Shown: positions 10,585-19,065 of the stretch, piece by piece | How positions within the stretch are numbered: the stretch's first letter is position 1 | How the letters are laid out: every line of letters starts with the position of its first letter | Source of the DNA: Saccharopolyspora flava | GTDB lineage: Bacteria > Actinomycetota > Actinomycetes > Mycobacteriales > Pseudonocardiaceae | DNA length: 64,000 nucleotides | Assembly: GCF_900116135.1 (NCBI RefSeq) | Contig: NZ_FOZX01000001.1 | Span: 1,364,001-1,428,000 of the forward strand | Direction: 5' to 3' | The notes under the pieces: model-generated | What the model saw: only the letters and a program-made list of their open reading frames with translations | The model's database searches: none | Told to the model about the DNA's origin: nothing | Position numbers and translations under genes: made by a program

Positions 10585-10882
10585 GCTGGATCTCCCTCGC
10601 CTGCTGGTGGTCTGCCCCTCGGGCGGCATCGAGGTGGGACGAACACCGGGGAAGCGGTGAGACCGAACCACCTGATCCGCTGATCCGCGCCGGAGATTCC
10701 GGCGGGGAGTTCCGGCGGCACGACCCCTACACCGTAGCCATTTGTGAATGCATGCACAAAGTCGGCAGGGACCGCAGCACCGGAGGCGCAAACCTTCCCC
10801 GCCATCATTCCGGATACCCCCCTGAAGTGCCAAAACGGGTGGTACAGGGCACGTGACGCGGGTCGCGGTGCCGAATCGGGGG
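10585..10882. other. Intergenic region upstream of rex
   Basis: 298 bases with no convincing gene. It contains the Rex operator at 10741-10760 and, by inference, the promoter of the rex-hem operon. Confidence 0.6.
10741..10760 (-). promoter_or_regulatory. Rex operator (ROP)
   Basis: TTTGTGAATGCATGCACAAA is a 20-base dyad with one mismatched pair. It matches the known Rex operator pattern TTGTGAANNNNTTCACAA closely. It lies about 157 bases before the rex start, consistent with NADH-responsive autoregulation of rex-hemA-hemC-hemD. Confidence 0.85.
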
Positions 10883-11119
10883 CTAGTTCGCCAGCGCGCG
10901 GCGGAGGCGTTCTTCCTCGACTTTCCAGAAGCCGTGCTCGGCTCCATCGATCAAGATCACCGGGACCCGGTCGCCGTACTCGGCGCGCAGCTCGACGTCG
11001 GCGTCGACGTCGCTGACCGACCACGGGACGCCCAGCTCATCGCAGATCCGCCGCACGTCGGCGATCGCGTCGACGCAGGAGTGGCAGCCCTCGCGGGAGA
11101 TCACGGTGACCTCGTGCAC
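10883..11119 (-). CDS. Glutaredoxin-like thiol protein
   Basis: 78 residues, thioredoxin fold. The redox motif CHSC appears at about residues 11-14 in VISREGCHSCVDAI, and the cis-proline is in DRVPVILIDG. Such small glutaredoxin-like proteins are typical neighbours of rex in actinobacteria and probably work with mycothiol or a reductase. The GTG start is fixed by GAGGAG with five-base spacing. It reads in the same direction as rex, but the 300-base gap and operator between them suggest separate promoters. Confidence 0.9.
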   Translation of the reverse strand: MHEVTVISREGCHSCVDAIADVRRICDELGVPWSVSDVDADVELRAEYGDRVPVILIDGAEHGFWKVEEERLRRALAN

Positions 11120-11527
11120 GTCGCCTCCTCGGCGGGTCGCTGGAAAAAATTCCGCGCCTCCAACGTACTCAGCGCGCGACCGGCCGGAGACCGGGCTCAC
11201 CGAGGCGATCGACCAGCTCACGTGGCCAAAATCACCCGGGGTGATCGGGCTCATCCCGCCCAGACAACACGCAACGCGACCGGACCGTCACCGCAATGAA
11301 CTACCTACTTCTGAGTAACAACACGTATGCTGCTGCTCCAACGCCCACTTCGGTGGGGGTCGGCCAGTCGAGTGAAGGCCCGATCGAGCGGTACCGGCGC
11401 AACCCGTCGTCCCTGATCGGTCCCCGGATCAGGTGTCCGTCACGGGCACGACGACATGGTTGCCGGCGCGGTGCGTCCCCGTACCACCGGAGCCGGTGAA
11501 GCCAACGAAGGCAGGAGGTCGCCGGAG
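11120..11527. other. Divergent promoter region between glutaredoxin and BldN-like genes
   Basis: 408 bases without a supported gene. It holds an inverted repeat near the glutaredoxin start and, presumably, the promoter of the sigma-factor gene. The stretch around 11300-11345 is AT-richer than its surroundings. I could not identify a convincing BldD box by eye. Confidence 0.55.
11231..11245. promoter_or_regulatory. Inverted repeat, possible operator
   Basis: ATCACCC-G-GGGTGAT, a perfect 7-bp dyad with a one-base centre about 110 bases upstream of the glutaredoxin-like start. It is a candidate operator; the cognate regulator is unknown. Confidence 0.35.
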
Positions 11528-12223
11528 ATGAGCAGCCCCGAGACGCTCGCACCCCCCGCCCCCGACACCGCAGGCCGTACTCACCACGTGCGGACACGGC
11601 CCGTGAGTTCACCGAGCGCGCCCGACGCCTGGTCGGAGATCGCCGACTCCCGCGTGCTGGACAGCTGCGTCCCCGACAACTGGGCGTACGTCAGCGCCGC
11701 CCAGCAGGGCGACAACGACGCCTTCGGCAGGCTCTACGACGAGTACTCCCAGACCGTCTACCGGTACGTGCTGTTCCGGGTCAGCGATCACTGCCTGGCC
11801 GAGGACATCACCAGCGAGACGTTCCTGCGGGCGCTGCGCCGCATCGCCTCGATCAGCTACCAGGGCCGCGACGTGGCCGCCTGGTTCATCACCATCGCCA
11901 AGAACCTGATCCTCGACCACATCAAGTCCAGCCGGAACCGCCTGGAGATCCCCACCTCGGAGGTCACCGACCACGTGCCGGCCAAGGGCTCGCACGTCGG
12001 CCCCGAGCACCAGGTGCTGCTCGACGCCACCAACAGCGAACTGCTGCAGTGCATCCGCAAGCTCAACCCCGACCAGCGGGAATGCATCCGGCTGCGGTTC
12101 CTCCAGGACCTGTCGGTGACCGAGACCGCGGTGGCCATGCAGCGCAACGAAGGCGCGGTCAAGGCCCTCCAGCACCGCGCGGTCCGCCGACTGGCGCAAC
12201 TCCTGCCCGACGATCTCCGCTAG
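11528..12223 (+). CDS. bldN: ECF sigma factor, BldN/AdsA-like
   Basis: 231 residues. After a 60-residue N-terminal extension comes sigma region 2 (AFGRLYDEYSQTVYRYVLFRV...AEDITSETFLRALRRI) and, near the C-terminus, region 4 (LNPDQRECIRLRFLQDLSVTETAVAM...LAQLLPDD). These stretches match my memory of Streptomyces BldN very closely. BldN also lies beside rex in S. coelicolor, so synteny supports orthology. Streptomyces BldN is made with a cleaved N-terminal pro-sequence; the extension here could be the equivalent. Start: ATG with AGGAGG nine bases upstream. No RsbN-type anti-sigma gene follows. Probable role: control of morphological development. Confidence 0.85.
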   Translation: MSSPETLAPPAPDTAGRTHHVRTRPVSSPSAPDAWSEIADSRVLDSCVPDNWAYVSAAQQGDNDAFGRLYDEYSQTVYRYVLFRVSDHCLAEDITSETFLRALRRIASISYQGRDVAAWFITIAKNLILDHIKSSRNRLEIPTSEVTDHVPAKGSHVGPEHQVLLDATNSELLQCIRKLNPDQRECIRLRFLQDLSVTETAVAMQRNEGAVKALQHRAVRRLAQLLPDDLR

Positions 12224-12374
12224 TTCTTGCCGATCCCGGCGTAGGTGCGCAATCGTGGCGCGGACGAGGTCTTAAGCTAGGAGGACGCCGACCCGGACGG
12301 CATCCTCGGAGCGGGTCGGTTCCGACCACGGACTTCGCACATCACCACTCCGGAGGAACCCGGGAGGCGCGGCG

Positions 12375-13307
12375 GTGCCGACACGGCAGGGCTCGGCCGA
12401 TGACGCGGACCACAACGGCATGCGCACGTCCAGCACAGAGCAGATCGACAGCGCGAAGGTCGCGGGCCGCGCCTCGGCGAAGGCGGCGGTCGCCGCCGCC
12501 CCGGTCCAGGACGGCACCCTCACCACGCCGCCCGACCTGACCGCGGCGGCGTTCTTCGACGTCGACAACACGATGATGATGGGCGCCTCGCTGTTCCACT
12601 TCGCCCGAGGCCTGGCCGCCCGCAAGTTCTTCAACGCCGGTGACCTGGCCGGATTCGCCTGGCAGCAGCTCAAGTTCCGCATCGGCGGGCGGGAGAACCC
12701 GCAGGACATCCAGGCCAGCCGGGAGCAGGCGCTGTCGTTCGTGGCCGGGCGCAGCGTCGAGGAGCTGGTCAACCTCAGCGAGGAGATCTACGACGAGCTG
12801 ATGGCCGACCGGATCTGGGCGGGCACCCGCGCGCTCGCGCAGATGCACCTCGACGCCGGTCAGCGGGTGTGGCTGGTGACCGCGACCCCCGTCGAGCTGG
12901 CCTCGATCATCGCGCGGCGGCTGGGCCTGACCGGCGCGCTAGGCACGGTGTCGGAGAGCGAGGACGGCATCTACACCGGCCGCCTGGTCGGCGAGATGCT
13001 GCACGGTCGCGCCAAGGCCCACGCGGTGCGCGCGATCGCCGCCAGCGAAGGCCTCGACCTGCGCCGCTGCACCGCCTACTCGGACTCGGCCAACGACATC
13101 CCGATGCTGTCGGTGGTGGGCACGGCCGTCGCGGTGAACCCCGACCAGCGGCTCCGCGAGATCGCCCGCGCCCGCGAGTGGGAGATCCGCGACTTCCGCA
13201 CCGGCCGCAAGGCCGTCCGCATCGGCCTCAACTCCGTGCTCGGCGCGGGCGCCGCCGCCGGCGCGGTCGCCGCGGGCATGGCCTACCGCCGCCGCGACCG
13301 CTCCTGA
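12375..13307 (+). CDS. HAD-IB family phosphatase (SerB-like)
   Basis: 310 residues. A disordered N-terminal 50 residues is followed by a haloacid dehalogenase domain: motif [12 protein letters not shown] (nucleophile and acid/base aspartates, about residue 58), motif [12 protein letters not shown], and motif [19 protein letters not shown]-terminal Ala/Gly-rich hydrophobic stretch followed by YRRRDRS may be a membrane anchor. The fold matches HAD-IB hydrolases such as phosphoserine phosphatase, but the substrate is unknown. The GTG start has GGGAGG seven bases upstream. It reads in the same direction as the BldN-like gene after a 151-base gap. Confidence 0.85.
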   Translation: MPTRQGSADDADHNGMRTSSTEQIDSAKVAGRASAKAAVAAAPVQDGTLTTPPDLTAAAFFDVDNTMMMGASLFHFARGLAARKFFNAGDLAGFAWQQLKFRIGGRENPQDIQASREQALSFVAGRSVEELVNLSEEIYDELMADRIWAGTRALAQMHLDAGQRVWLVTATPVELASIIARRLGLTGALGTVSESEDGIYTGRLVGEMLHGRAKAHAVRAIAASEGLDLRRCTAYSDSANDIPMLSVVGTAVAVNPDQRLREIARAREWEIRDFRTGRKAVRIGLNSVLGAGAAAGAVAAGMAYRRRDRS

Positions 13308-13343
13308 TCATCCGCGATCGCTCCTGATCACCGAGGAGGAGAC

Positions 13344-13380
13344 GACCGGCGCGGCGGCATCCCCGTCCGTCGCGCCGGTC
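13344..13380. terminator. Hairpin between convergent genes
   Basis: GACCGGCGCG and its exact complement enclose 17 bases, 37 bases after the HAD stop codon and before the convergent acyltransferase end. Probable bidirectional terminator; no T tract. Confidence 0.5.
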
Positions 13381-13451
13381 GGCTACATCCTGAACATCAA
13401 GTGGCCACCCCTGCACGGCCGACCGCTCGGGATCATCAGACCGGGTGGATC

Positions 13452-14360
13452 TCAGCCCAGGAAGACGTTCGTGCGCTGGGAGAGCAGCCGGTAGAGGGTC
13501 TGCTGGATGATCTCGCGGACCTGGTCGGAGAGGCTGAACACCAGCATCGGGTCGTCCGCCGCGCCCTCCGGGTAACCGCTGGTCTCGATCGGCTCGCCGA
13601 ACTCGATGTACCACTTCGACGGCAGCGGGACCGCGCCCAGCGGGCCGAAGTGCGGGAACAGCGGCGTCACCGGGAAGTACGGCAACCCCAGCAGGCGCGC
13701 GATCGGCTTGAGGTCGGCCAGCTTCGGGTAGATCTCCTCGGCGCCGACGATCGCGCACGGGATGATCGGCGCGCCGGTGCGCAGCGCGGCCGAGACGAAC
13801 CCGCCGCGGCCGAACCGCTGCAGCTTGTAGCGGTCCTTGAACGGCTTGCCGATGCCCTTGAAGCCCTCCGGCCAGACGCCCACCAGCTCGCCGCCGGTCA
13901 GCAGCCGCTCGGCGTCGGGGTTGCAGGCCAGCGTGTGCCCGGCCTTGCGGGCCAGCGGCCCCAGCATCGGCATCCGGAACACCAGGTCCGCGCCCAGCAT
14001 CCGCAGGTGCCGCTCGGCCGGGTGGTGGTCGTGCACCGCGATGGTCGTCATCAGCGCGTCCCACGGCAGCGTGCCGGAGTGGTTGGCGACCAGCAGCGCC
14101 CCCGTGTCGGGCACGTTGTGCGCGCCGATGGCCTCCACCCGGAACCACTTCTCGTAGAACGGGCGGATGAGGCGCAGCAGCACCTCGTCGGTGAGCTCCT
14201 CGTCGAAGCCGAACTCGTCGACCCGGTAGTCGCCGAGCAGCCGGCGCCGGGCGAAGGCGAGCACGTCGATGACGGACTCCTCCCACCCGGGTTCCTCGGG
14301 AGCCGGGGGAATCCGGTCGCCGTCCTCCGGTCGCAACGGGATCACCTGCGCATCGGCCAT
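13452..14360 (-). CDS. Lysophospholipid (1-acylglycerol-3-phosphate) acyltransferase family protein
   Basis: 302 residues, PlsC-type fold. Catalytic block I is NHSGTLPWDA, with six rather than four residues between His and Asp, a variant I associate with an actinobacterial subgroup. Block III is GVWPEGFKGIGKPF, and block IV lies near GAPIIPCAIVGAEE. It probably acylates a lysolipid or glycolipid at the membrane. The ATG start with GGAGG is preferred over a GTG six codons upstream that overlaps the epimerase stop. It is coupled to the epimerase gene upstream, so the pair may act on one lipid or sugar-lipid. Confidence 0.85.
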   Translation of the reverse strand: MADAQVIPLRPEDGDRIPPAPEEPGWEESVIDVLAFARRRLLGDYRVDEFGFDEELTDEVLLRLIRPFYEKWFRVEAIGAHNVPDTGALLVANHSGTLPWDALMTTIAVHDHHPAERHLRMLGADLVFRMPMLGPLARKAGHTLACNPDAERLLTGGELVGVWPEGFKGIGKPFKDRYKLQRFGRGGFVSAALRTGAPIIPCAIVGAEEIYPKLADLKPIARLLGLPYFPVTPLFPHFGPLGAVPLPSKWYIEFGEPIETSGYPEGAADDPMLVFSLSDQVREIIQQTLYRLLSQRTNVFLG

Positions 14361-14374
14361 CGCGCCTCCGTCTC

Positions 14375-15409
14375 TCACCGCAGTCTGGAAAGCAGGTCCC
14401 CGGCGCGCCGTTCCAGCGCCATGATGTTCTCCGGCTCCACCACCGGGCGGAGTCCGCGTCCGCGCACGAAGTCGTCGAACGCCTGCTGGGTGGTCCAGCG
14501 CGGGGTGTACCCGAAGGTCTCACGGAGCCGTGTGGTGTCCACCACCCGGCCGAAGTTGAGGAACCGCAGCTGCTCCGGGGAGAAGTCGACCAGCCGGGCG
14601 CTGCGGAACAGCTGTGTCACGGCCGGGACGGACATGCTCGGCAGCGGCAGCGCCACCCGGCCCGCGCGCCGGATCGCCTGCGACAGCATCAGCACCCCGT
14701 CACCGGCGACGTTGTAGGCGCCGGTGGCGTCGCCGAGCGTCGCGCGCTCCAGCACCGCCAGCGCGTCCTCGGAGTGCAGCAGCTGGAACCGCGCGTCAAA
14801 GCCGAGGACCGTCGGCACCACCGGGAGCATGAAGTAGCGGGCCAGCATCGCGTCGATGCGCGGGCCGATCAGGTTGGAGAACCGCAGCGTGGTGATGTCC
14901 ACGTCGGGCCGGCGGCGGCCGAAACCGCGCACGTAGCCCTCGATCTCCACCGCGTCCTTGGCGTAGCCGGACGTCGGCAGGTCCTTGGGCTCGAGGTCCT
15001 CGGTGAACACGGCGGGATCCCGCGAGCTGGAGCCGTAGACGGCGCAGGTGGAGCGCACCACGACCTTGCGGACCCGCGGCGACTGCTGGCAGGCGGCGAG
15101 CAGCTGCATGCTGCCGATGACGTTCATCTCCTTGAGCGTCGCGCGCCCGCCCGGACCCGTGTGCGTGTTGATCGCCGCGTGCACCACGGTGTCCACCCCG
15201 GCGTTGTTGATGACCTTGCTGATCAGCGGGTTCCGGATGTCGGCGCGCACGAACTCGGTGCGCCCCATCCGCCGCATCAGGTCGCGGCCGGGCTGGACGG
15301 TGTCGACCCCCAGCACCCGGTCGATCGCCGGGTTGGCCGCCAGCCGCGCCGCCAGGTGTCCGCCCAGGAAGCGGCTCACACCCGTCACCAGCACGACGTT
15401 CGGCCCCAT
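14375..15409 (-). CDS. NAD-dependent epimerase/dehydratase (extended SDR)
   Basis: 344 residues. The N-terminal Rossmann motif is VLVTGVSRFLGGHLA (TGxxxFLGG variant of TGxxGxxG), followed by ADIRNPLISKVINNAGVDTVVHAA. The active-site YxxxK is in TSGYAKDAVEIEGY, with upstream serine in VYGSSSRDP. The substrate cannot be read from sequence; nucleotide-sugar or sterol-type substrates are both possible. It overlaps or nearly touches the acyltransferase start (GTGA), indicating an operon. Confidence 0.85.
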   Translation of the reverse strand: MGPNVVLVTGVSRFLGGHLAARLAANPAIDRVLGVDTVQPGRDLMRRMGRTEFVRADIRNPLISKVINNAGVDTVVHAAINTHTGPGGRATLKEMNVIGSMQLLAACQQSPRVRKVVVRSTCAVYGSSSRDPAVFTEDLEPKDLPTSGYAKDAVEIEGYVRGFGRRRPDVDITTLRFSNLIGPRIDAMLARYFMLPVVPTVLGFDARFQLLHSEDALAVLERATLGDATGAYNVAGDGVLMLSQAIRRAGRVALPLPSMSVPAVTQLFRSARLVDFSPEQLRFLNFGRVVDTTRLRETFGYTPRWTTQQAFDDFVRGRGLRPVVEPENIMALERRAGDLLSRLR

Positions 15410-15506
15410 GTGTCACCCCGCGCAGTCGAAGGAGTGCCGCCAGAGATCGATGCTACAGGCGCCCCCGGCCCGGACCGGGTTACCGAGCGGGGTCGCGCAA
15501 GAAAAA

Positions 15507-15535
15507 CCGCCGTCGACTCCGGGGGTCGACGGCGG
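15507..15535 (-). terminator. Terminator after the bS22 gene
   Basis: An 11-bp perfect stem (CCGCCGTCGAC/GTCGACGGCGG) followed on the minus strand by TTTTTC, nine bases past the bS22 stop. A classic intrinsic terminator. Confidence 0.85.
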
Positions 15536-15543
15536 CTCTCAGA

Positions 15544-15645
15544 TCACTTGCCCAACTTGCGACGCTGGACGCGCGTCTTGCGAAGCAGCTTGCGGTGCTT
15601 CTTCTTGGACATACGCTTGCGGCGCTTCTTGATGACCGAGCCCAT
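15544..15645 (-). CDS. Small ribosomal protein bS22 (AURKAIP1/COX24 domain)
   Basis: A 33-residue, extremely basic protein beginning [19 protein letters not shown] and ending RVQRRKLGK. It matches the actinobacterial 30S protein bS22 (AURKAIP1/COX24 family), which binds near the decoding centre of mycobacterial ribosomes. AAGGAG lies seven bases before the ATG, and a strong terminator follows directly, so it is a monocistronic gene. It is too short for most gene finders. Confidence 0.95.
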   Translation of the reverse strand: MGSVIKKRRKRMSKKKHRKLLRKTRVQRRKLGK

Positions 15646-15784
15646 GCGGACTCCTTCACTCTTGACGGCGGTTCGAACGTCTTCCGTGCCGGAGCAGCTG
15701 CCAGGAGCGCATCAGGCACGACCAACCCAAAACTTTACCTGCCCTGGTCTCGGGCCTGCCGCCGTGGTCCGGCAAGCGCGATCC

Positions 15785-15814
15785 GATCACCCCCGGGCGG
15801 GCCTGGGGGTGATC
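15785..15814 (-). terminator. Terminator after the excisionase-like gene
   Basis: A perfect 10-bp stem, GATCACCCCC/GGGGGTGATC, with a ten-base loop, 13 bases beyond the stop codon of the DNA-binding protein gene. Confidence 0.75.
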
Positions 15815-15826
15815 GTCGCGGACGGC

Positions 15827-16051
15827 TCACCCCGCGTCGTAGTACGCGTGCTCGAGGTAGGCGTGGACGTCCTTCTTCGCGACCCGGAACGAGCGGCCCA
15901 CCCGCGCCGCGGGCAGCTCACCGGCGTGCACGAGCCGGTAGACGGTCATCTTGGACACCCGCATCAGCTTGGCCACCTCGGCGACGGTGAGGAACCGCAC
16001 CTGGCCCATGTTGGGCGGCGCCTGCTGGCTGGGTTCGGAGTTCGCAGACAT
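15827..16051 (-). CDS. Excisionase-family helix-turn-helix DNA-binding protein
   Basis: 74 residues. After a short polar tail, FLTVAEVAKLMRVSKMTVYRLVHAGELPAARVGRSFRV forms a MerR/Xis-type winged helix, followed by KKDVHAYLEHAYYDAG. Such small proteins sit near bldN in Streptomyces (I recall one named BdtA, a BldD target), and the presence of bS22 beside it fits that synteny. Role: probably a developmental or housekeeping transcription factor rather than a phage excisionase, since no integrase is nearby. It starts with ATG. Confidence 0.88.
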   Translation of the reverse strand: MSANSEPSQQAPPNMGQVRFLTVAEVAKLMRVSKMTVYRLVHAGELPAARVGRSFRVAKKDVHAYLEHAYYDAG

Positions 16052-16362
16052 GCTTCACCGTGCCCTTCGCACGTGTCGCCCCCGGCGGCTTCCCCGTCCG
16101 CCGGAAACCTCACGCACGTGCTCCACCGAGACTAACGGGACACAGCGAGATTGTTGAGTTGACTTCGGAACCACCCGTGCCGCGCGAAGGTCACCAGTGG
16201 ACAGTTTTAGCCATAATTGTCCCGACAAAACGGACATTGATCATGGGTGATTCTGGCTAAAACTGTCCACTGGTGACGCACCCACCCACAGCGACCCACC
16301 TCCGCTCCGTGGTGGGGCGGGGCGTCCTGGTGGGAGGTTCGCGCTGCGCGACTCGGTGGGGC
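16052..16362. other. 311-base gap with palindromic element
   Basis: No gene is seen. It contains the promoter side of the excisionase-like gene and copy 1 of the repeat family A (16190-16277). Confidence 0.6.
16190..16277. repeat. Palindromic element family A, copy 1
   Basis: Perfect 24-bp inverted arms (GTCACCAGTGGACAGTTTTA... and complement) flank a 40-base centre that contains TTGATCATGGGTGATT. The same centre occurs inverted at 35709-35786 and in diverged form at 57640-57713. No ORF is enclosed, so it looks like a non-autonomous MITE- or REP-like element; a structured RNA is an alternative. Confidence 0.85.
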
Positions 16363-17172
16363 TCAGTCCTCGTGGGCCTTGCCGAGTTCGACCGAGCGGT
16401 CCCGGGCGGCTTCGATGGCGTCGATGAGGGCCGCCCGGACGCCGTGCTTCTCCAGCTCGCGGATGCCGGCGATCGTGGTGCCCGCCGGGGAGGTGACCGC
16501 CTCGCGGAGCATCACCGGGTGGCCGTCGCCCTCGCGGAGCATGGTGGCCGCGCCGACCGCGGACTGGACGATGAGGTCGGCGGCCGTGGCGCGCGGGATG
16601 CCCAGCAGGATCCCGGCGTCGATCATGGCCTCGACCAGGTAGAAGAAGTACGCCGGGCCGGATCCGGACAGTGCGGTGACCGCGTCCTGCTGGGTCTCCG
16701 GGACCCGGGCCACCTTGCCGACGCTGCCCAGCAGCTCCTCGACCAGGTCCAGGTGGTGGTCCTCGGCGTGCGCGCCGCCGGAGATGGCGGCCATCGCCTC
16801 GCCGACCAGCATCGGCGTGTTGGGCATGACCCGCACGACCGCCGTTCCCTCCGGCAACCGGCGCTCGAACAGCTTCGTCGGCAGGCCCGCGCACAGCGAG
16901 ACGACCAGCTTGCCCGCCGGGATCTTCGGCGCCACCTCGTCCAGCAGCGGCTCGATGTCCTGCGGCTTGACCGCGACCACGATGACGTCCGCGCGCTGCA
17001 CCGCCGTGGGCACGTCCACGTGCGAGATGCCGTAGGTCTTGGTGAGCTCCTCGGCCCGGCTCGGGAAGCGCTCGGTGAACAGCAGGTCGGACGGGGCCCG
17101 GCCGGCCTTGATCAGGCCCGAGAGCAGGGCTTCTCCGATCTTTCCGGCTCCGAGCACGGCGATGGTCGTCAT
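16363..17172 (-). CDS. proC: Pyrroline-5-carboxylate reductase
   Basis: Last step of proline biosynthesis: NAD(P)H reduction of 1-pyrroline-5-carboxylate. 269 residues, full length. N-terminal Rossmann motif IAVLGAGKIGEALLSGL, then VVAVKPQDIEPLL, RVMPNTPMLVGEAMAA and the family signature LSGSGPAYFFYLVEAMIDAG...LREAVTSPAGTTIAGI. The ATG has no strong ribosome site; a CACCCT sequence seven bases before it hints at a leaderless mRNA. Single gene, diverging from the acyl-CoA synthetase. Confidence 0.96.
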   Translation of the reverse strand: MTTIAVLGAGKIGEALLSGLIKAGRAPSDLLFTERFPSRAEELTKTYGISHVDVPTAVQRADVIVVAVKPQDIEPLLDEVAPKIPAGKLVVSLCAGLPTKLFERRLPEGTAVVRVMPNTPMLVGEAMAAISGGAHAEDHHLDLVEELLGSVGKVARVPETQQDAVTALSGSGPAYFFYLVEAMIDAGILLGIPRATAADLIVQSAVGAATMLREGDGHPVMLREAVTSPAGTTIAGIRELEKHGVRAALIDAIEAARDRSVELGKAHED

Positions 17173-17313
17173 GGGCCTCAGGGTGCCAGACCACGCTGCG
17201 TGTCGAGCCCTCCCGTTGACCCCGCCCGCGAGATAGTGTGTCTTGCACCACAAACCGAAGGTCTTTCATTTCGCGATCGCCGAGCGATCTCCCCACGCGA
17301 AGGAGCTTCGACC

Positions 17314-18942
17314 ATGTTGAGCACGATGAACGACGGTCCCCTCTCGATCGCCCGGCTCCTGCGGCAGGGCTCCGGCCCCCACGGCGCCTCCGCCGAAGTC
17401 GTCACCTGGACCGGGGACGGAGCGCGGCGCAGCACTTACGCCGAGGTCGGCCGGGACGCCGCCCGGCTGGCGCACGCGCTGCGCGGTCTCGGCGTCACCG
17501 GTGATCAGCGCGTCGGCACGTTCATGTGGAACAACGCCGAACACCTGACCGCCTACCTCGCGGTGCCGTCGATGGGCGCGGTGCTGCACACCCTCAACAT
17601 CCGGCTGTTCCCGGAGCAGGTCAGCTACGTCGCCAACCACGCCGAGGACCACGTGGTGCTGGTCGACCACACGCTGCTGCCGCTGTTCGGCAAGTTGCTG
17701 CCGGAGATGAAGACCGTCCGCCACGTCGTCGTGGTCGGCGGCGACCCGGCGGCGCTGGACGCCCCCTCCGGGGTCGAGGTGCACGGCTACGCCGACCTGC
17801 TCGCCGGGCAGCCCGACGAGTTCGACTGGCCCGAGCTGGACGAACGCTCCGCGGCCGCCATGTGCTACACGTCCGGGACGACCGCGAACCCCAAGGGCGT
17901 CGTCTACTCGCACCGGTCGATCTACCTGCACTCGATGCAGGTCTGCATGACCGACGGCATGGGGCTGCGGCAGGGCGACCGGGGCCTGGCCGTGGTGCCG
18001 ATGTTCCACGCGATGTCGTGGGGACTGCCCTACGCGGCGTTCATGATCGGCGCCTCGATGCTCATGCCGGACCGATTCCTGCAACCCGAACCGCTGGTGA
18101 CGATGATGGCCGCCGAACGGCCGACGATGGCGGCCGCGGTGCCCACGATCTGGCAGGGCGTGCTCGCCGAGCTCGACGCGAACCCCCGCGACATCTCCTC
18201 GATGCACGAGGTCGTGATCGGCGGATCGGCCTGCCCGCCCGCGATGATGCGGACCTTCCAGGAGCGCTACGGCATCACCGTCGTGCACGCCTGGGGCATG
18301 ACCGAGACGTCCCCGCTGGGCAGCCTCGCCCGGCCGCCCGCGTCGGCCACCGGCGAGGACGTGTGGCCCTACCGGGAGAGCCAGGGCCGGTTGCCCGCCT
18401 CGGTGGAGGGACGGCTGGTCGGCGACGACGGCGGGATCCTGCCGTGGGACGGGCGGAGCGTCGGTGAGCTGGAGGTGCGCGGCCCGTGGGTGGCCAAGGC
18501 CTACTGCGGCGACGACGATCCGGAGAAGTTCCACGACGGCTGGCTGCGCACCGGCGACGTCGGGTACCTGACGCCGGAGGGCTTCCTGCACCTGACCGAC
18601 CGGGCCAAGGACGTGATCAAGTCCGGCGGTGAGTGGATCTCGTCGGTGGAGCTGGAGAACCAGGTCATGGCGCATCCGGCAGTGGCCGAGGCGATGGTCA
18701 TCGGCGTGCCGGACGAGAAGTGGTCGGAGCGCCCGCTGGTGGCGGTCGTGCTGCGGGAGGGTCAGTCCGCCGACGCTGCCGAGCTCCGCGAGTTCCTCAC
18801 CGGCTCGGTCGCCGGCTGGCAGCTCCCGGAGTACTGGACCTTCATCACCGAGGCCCCCAAGACCAGCGTCGGCAAGTTCGACAAGAAGCGCCTCCGCCAG
18901 CACCACGCCGAAGGCGCCCTCGACGTCATCCACCTCACCTGA
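17314..18942 (+). CDS. Long-chain fatty-acid-CoA ligase (FadD-type acyl-CoA synthetase)
   Basis: 542 residues, ANL superfamily; activates a carboxylic acid to its AMP ester and then the CoA thioester. Motifs: P-loop YTSGTTANPKGVVYSH (about residues 187-202), WGMTETSPLGS (about 328), hinge TGDVGYLTPEGFLHLTDRAKDVIKSGGEWIS (about 411-440) and the catalytic lysine in KTSVGKFDKK near the C-terminus. The ATG has AAGGAG upstream; longer in-frame extension is rejected. The overall pattern fits medium/long-chain acyl-CoA synthetases; the exact substrate is unknown. A thioesterase gene converges from the right. Confidence 0.93.
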   Translation: MLSTMNDGPLSIARLLRQGSGPHGASAEVVTWTGDGARRSTYAEVGRDAARLAHALRGLGVTGDQRVGTFMWNNAEHLTAYLAVPSMGAVLHTLNIRLFPEQVSYVANHAEDHVVLVDHTLLPLFGKLLPEMKTVRHVVVVGGDPAALDAPSGVEVHGYADLLAGQPDEFDWPELDERSAAAMCYTSGTTANPKGVVYSHRSIYLHSMQVCMTDGMGLRQGDRGLAVVPMFHAMSWGLPYAAFMIGASMLMPDRFLQPEPLVTMMAAERPTMAAAVPTIWQGVLAELDANPRDISSMHEVVIGGSACPPAMMRTFQERYGITVVHAWGMTETSPLGSLARPPASATGEDVWPYRESQGRLPASVEGRLVGDDGGILPWDGRSVGELEVRGPWVAKAYCGDDDPEKFHDGWLRTGDVGYLTPEGFLHLTDRAKDVIKSGGEWISSVELENQVMAHPAVAEAMVIGVPDEKWSERPLVAVVLREGQSADAAELREFLTGSVAGWQLPEYWTFITEAPKTSVGKFDKKRLRQHHAEGALDVIHLT

Positions 18943-18975
18943 CCCCACCCACGTCAAGCCCCCGGCCCTCCACAG

Positions 18976-19046
18976 GTCGAATACCGCAGGTTTTGACCGG
19001 TCGAAAACTGCGGTATTTGACCGACAAAACCTGCGGTATTTGACCC
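18976..19046. repeat. 24-base repeat family B, second array
   Basis: Three units of the element seen at 5601-5696, here in the gap between convergent genes. The first unit is inverted (ATACCGCAGGTTTTGACC) and the next two are direct, so the array can fold as a hairpin. Unit spacing is 24 then 23 bases, which argues against protein-coding constraint. It may serve as a terminator for both neighbours. Confidence 0.8.
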
Positions 19047-19065
19047 GTGGGTGCGTTGGTGCGGG

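Noticed and set aside
11456..11527. Earlier start for the BldN-like sigma factor
   Set aside because: The in-frame upstream part has no ribosome site, whereas AGGAGG precedes the ATG at 11528.
17216..17239. Sigma-70 promoter TTGACC/TAGTGT before the acyl-CoA synthetase
   Set aside because: Spacing is only 12 bases, too short for a standard promoter.
16273..17313. N-terminal extension of the acyl-CoA synthetase frame by about 350 codons
   Set aside because: The extension runs antisense over proC and has no family similarity. AAGGAG before the ATG at 17314 fixes the real start.
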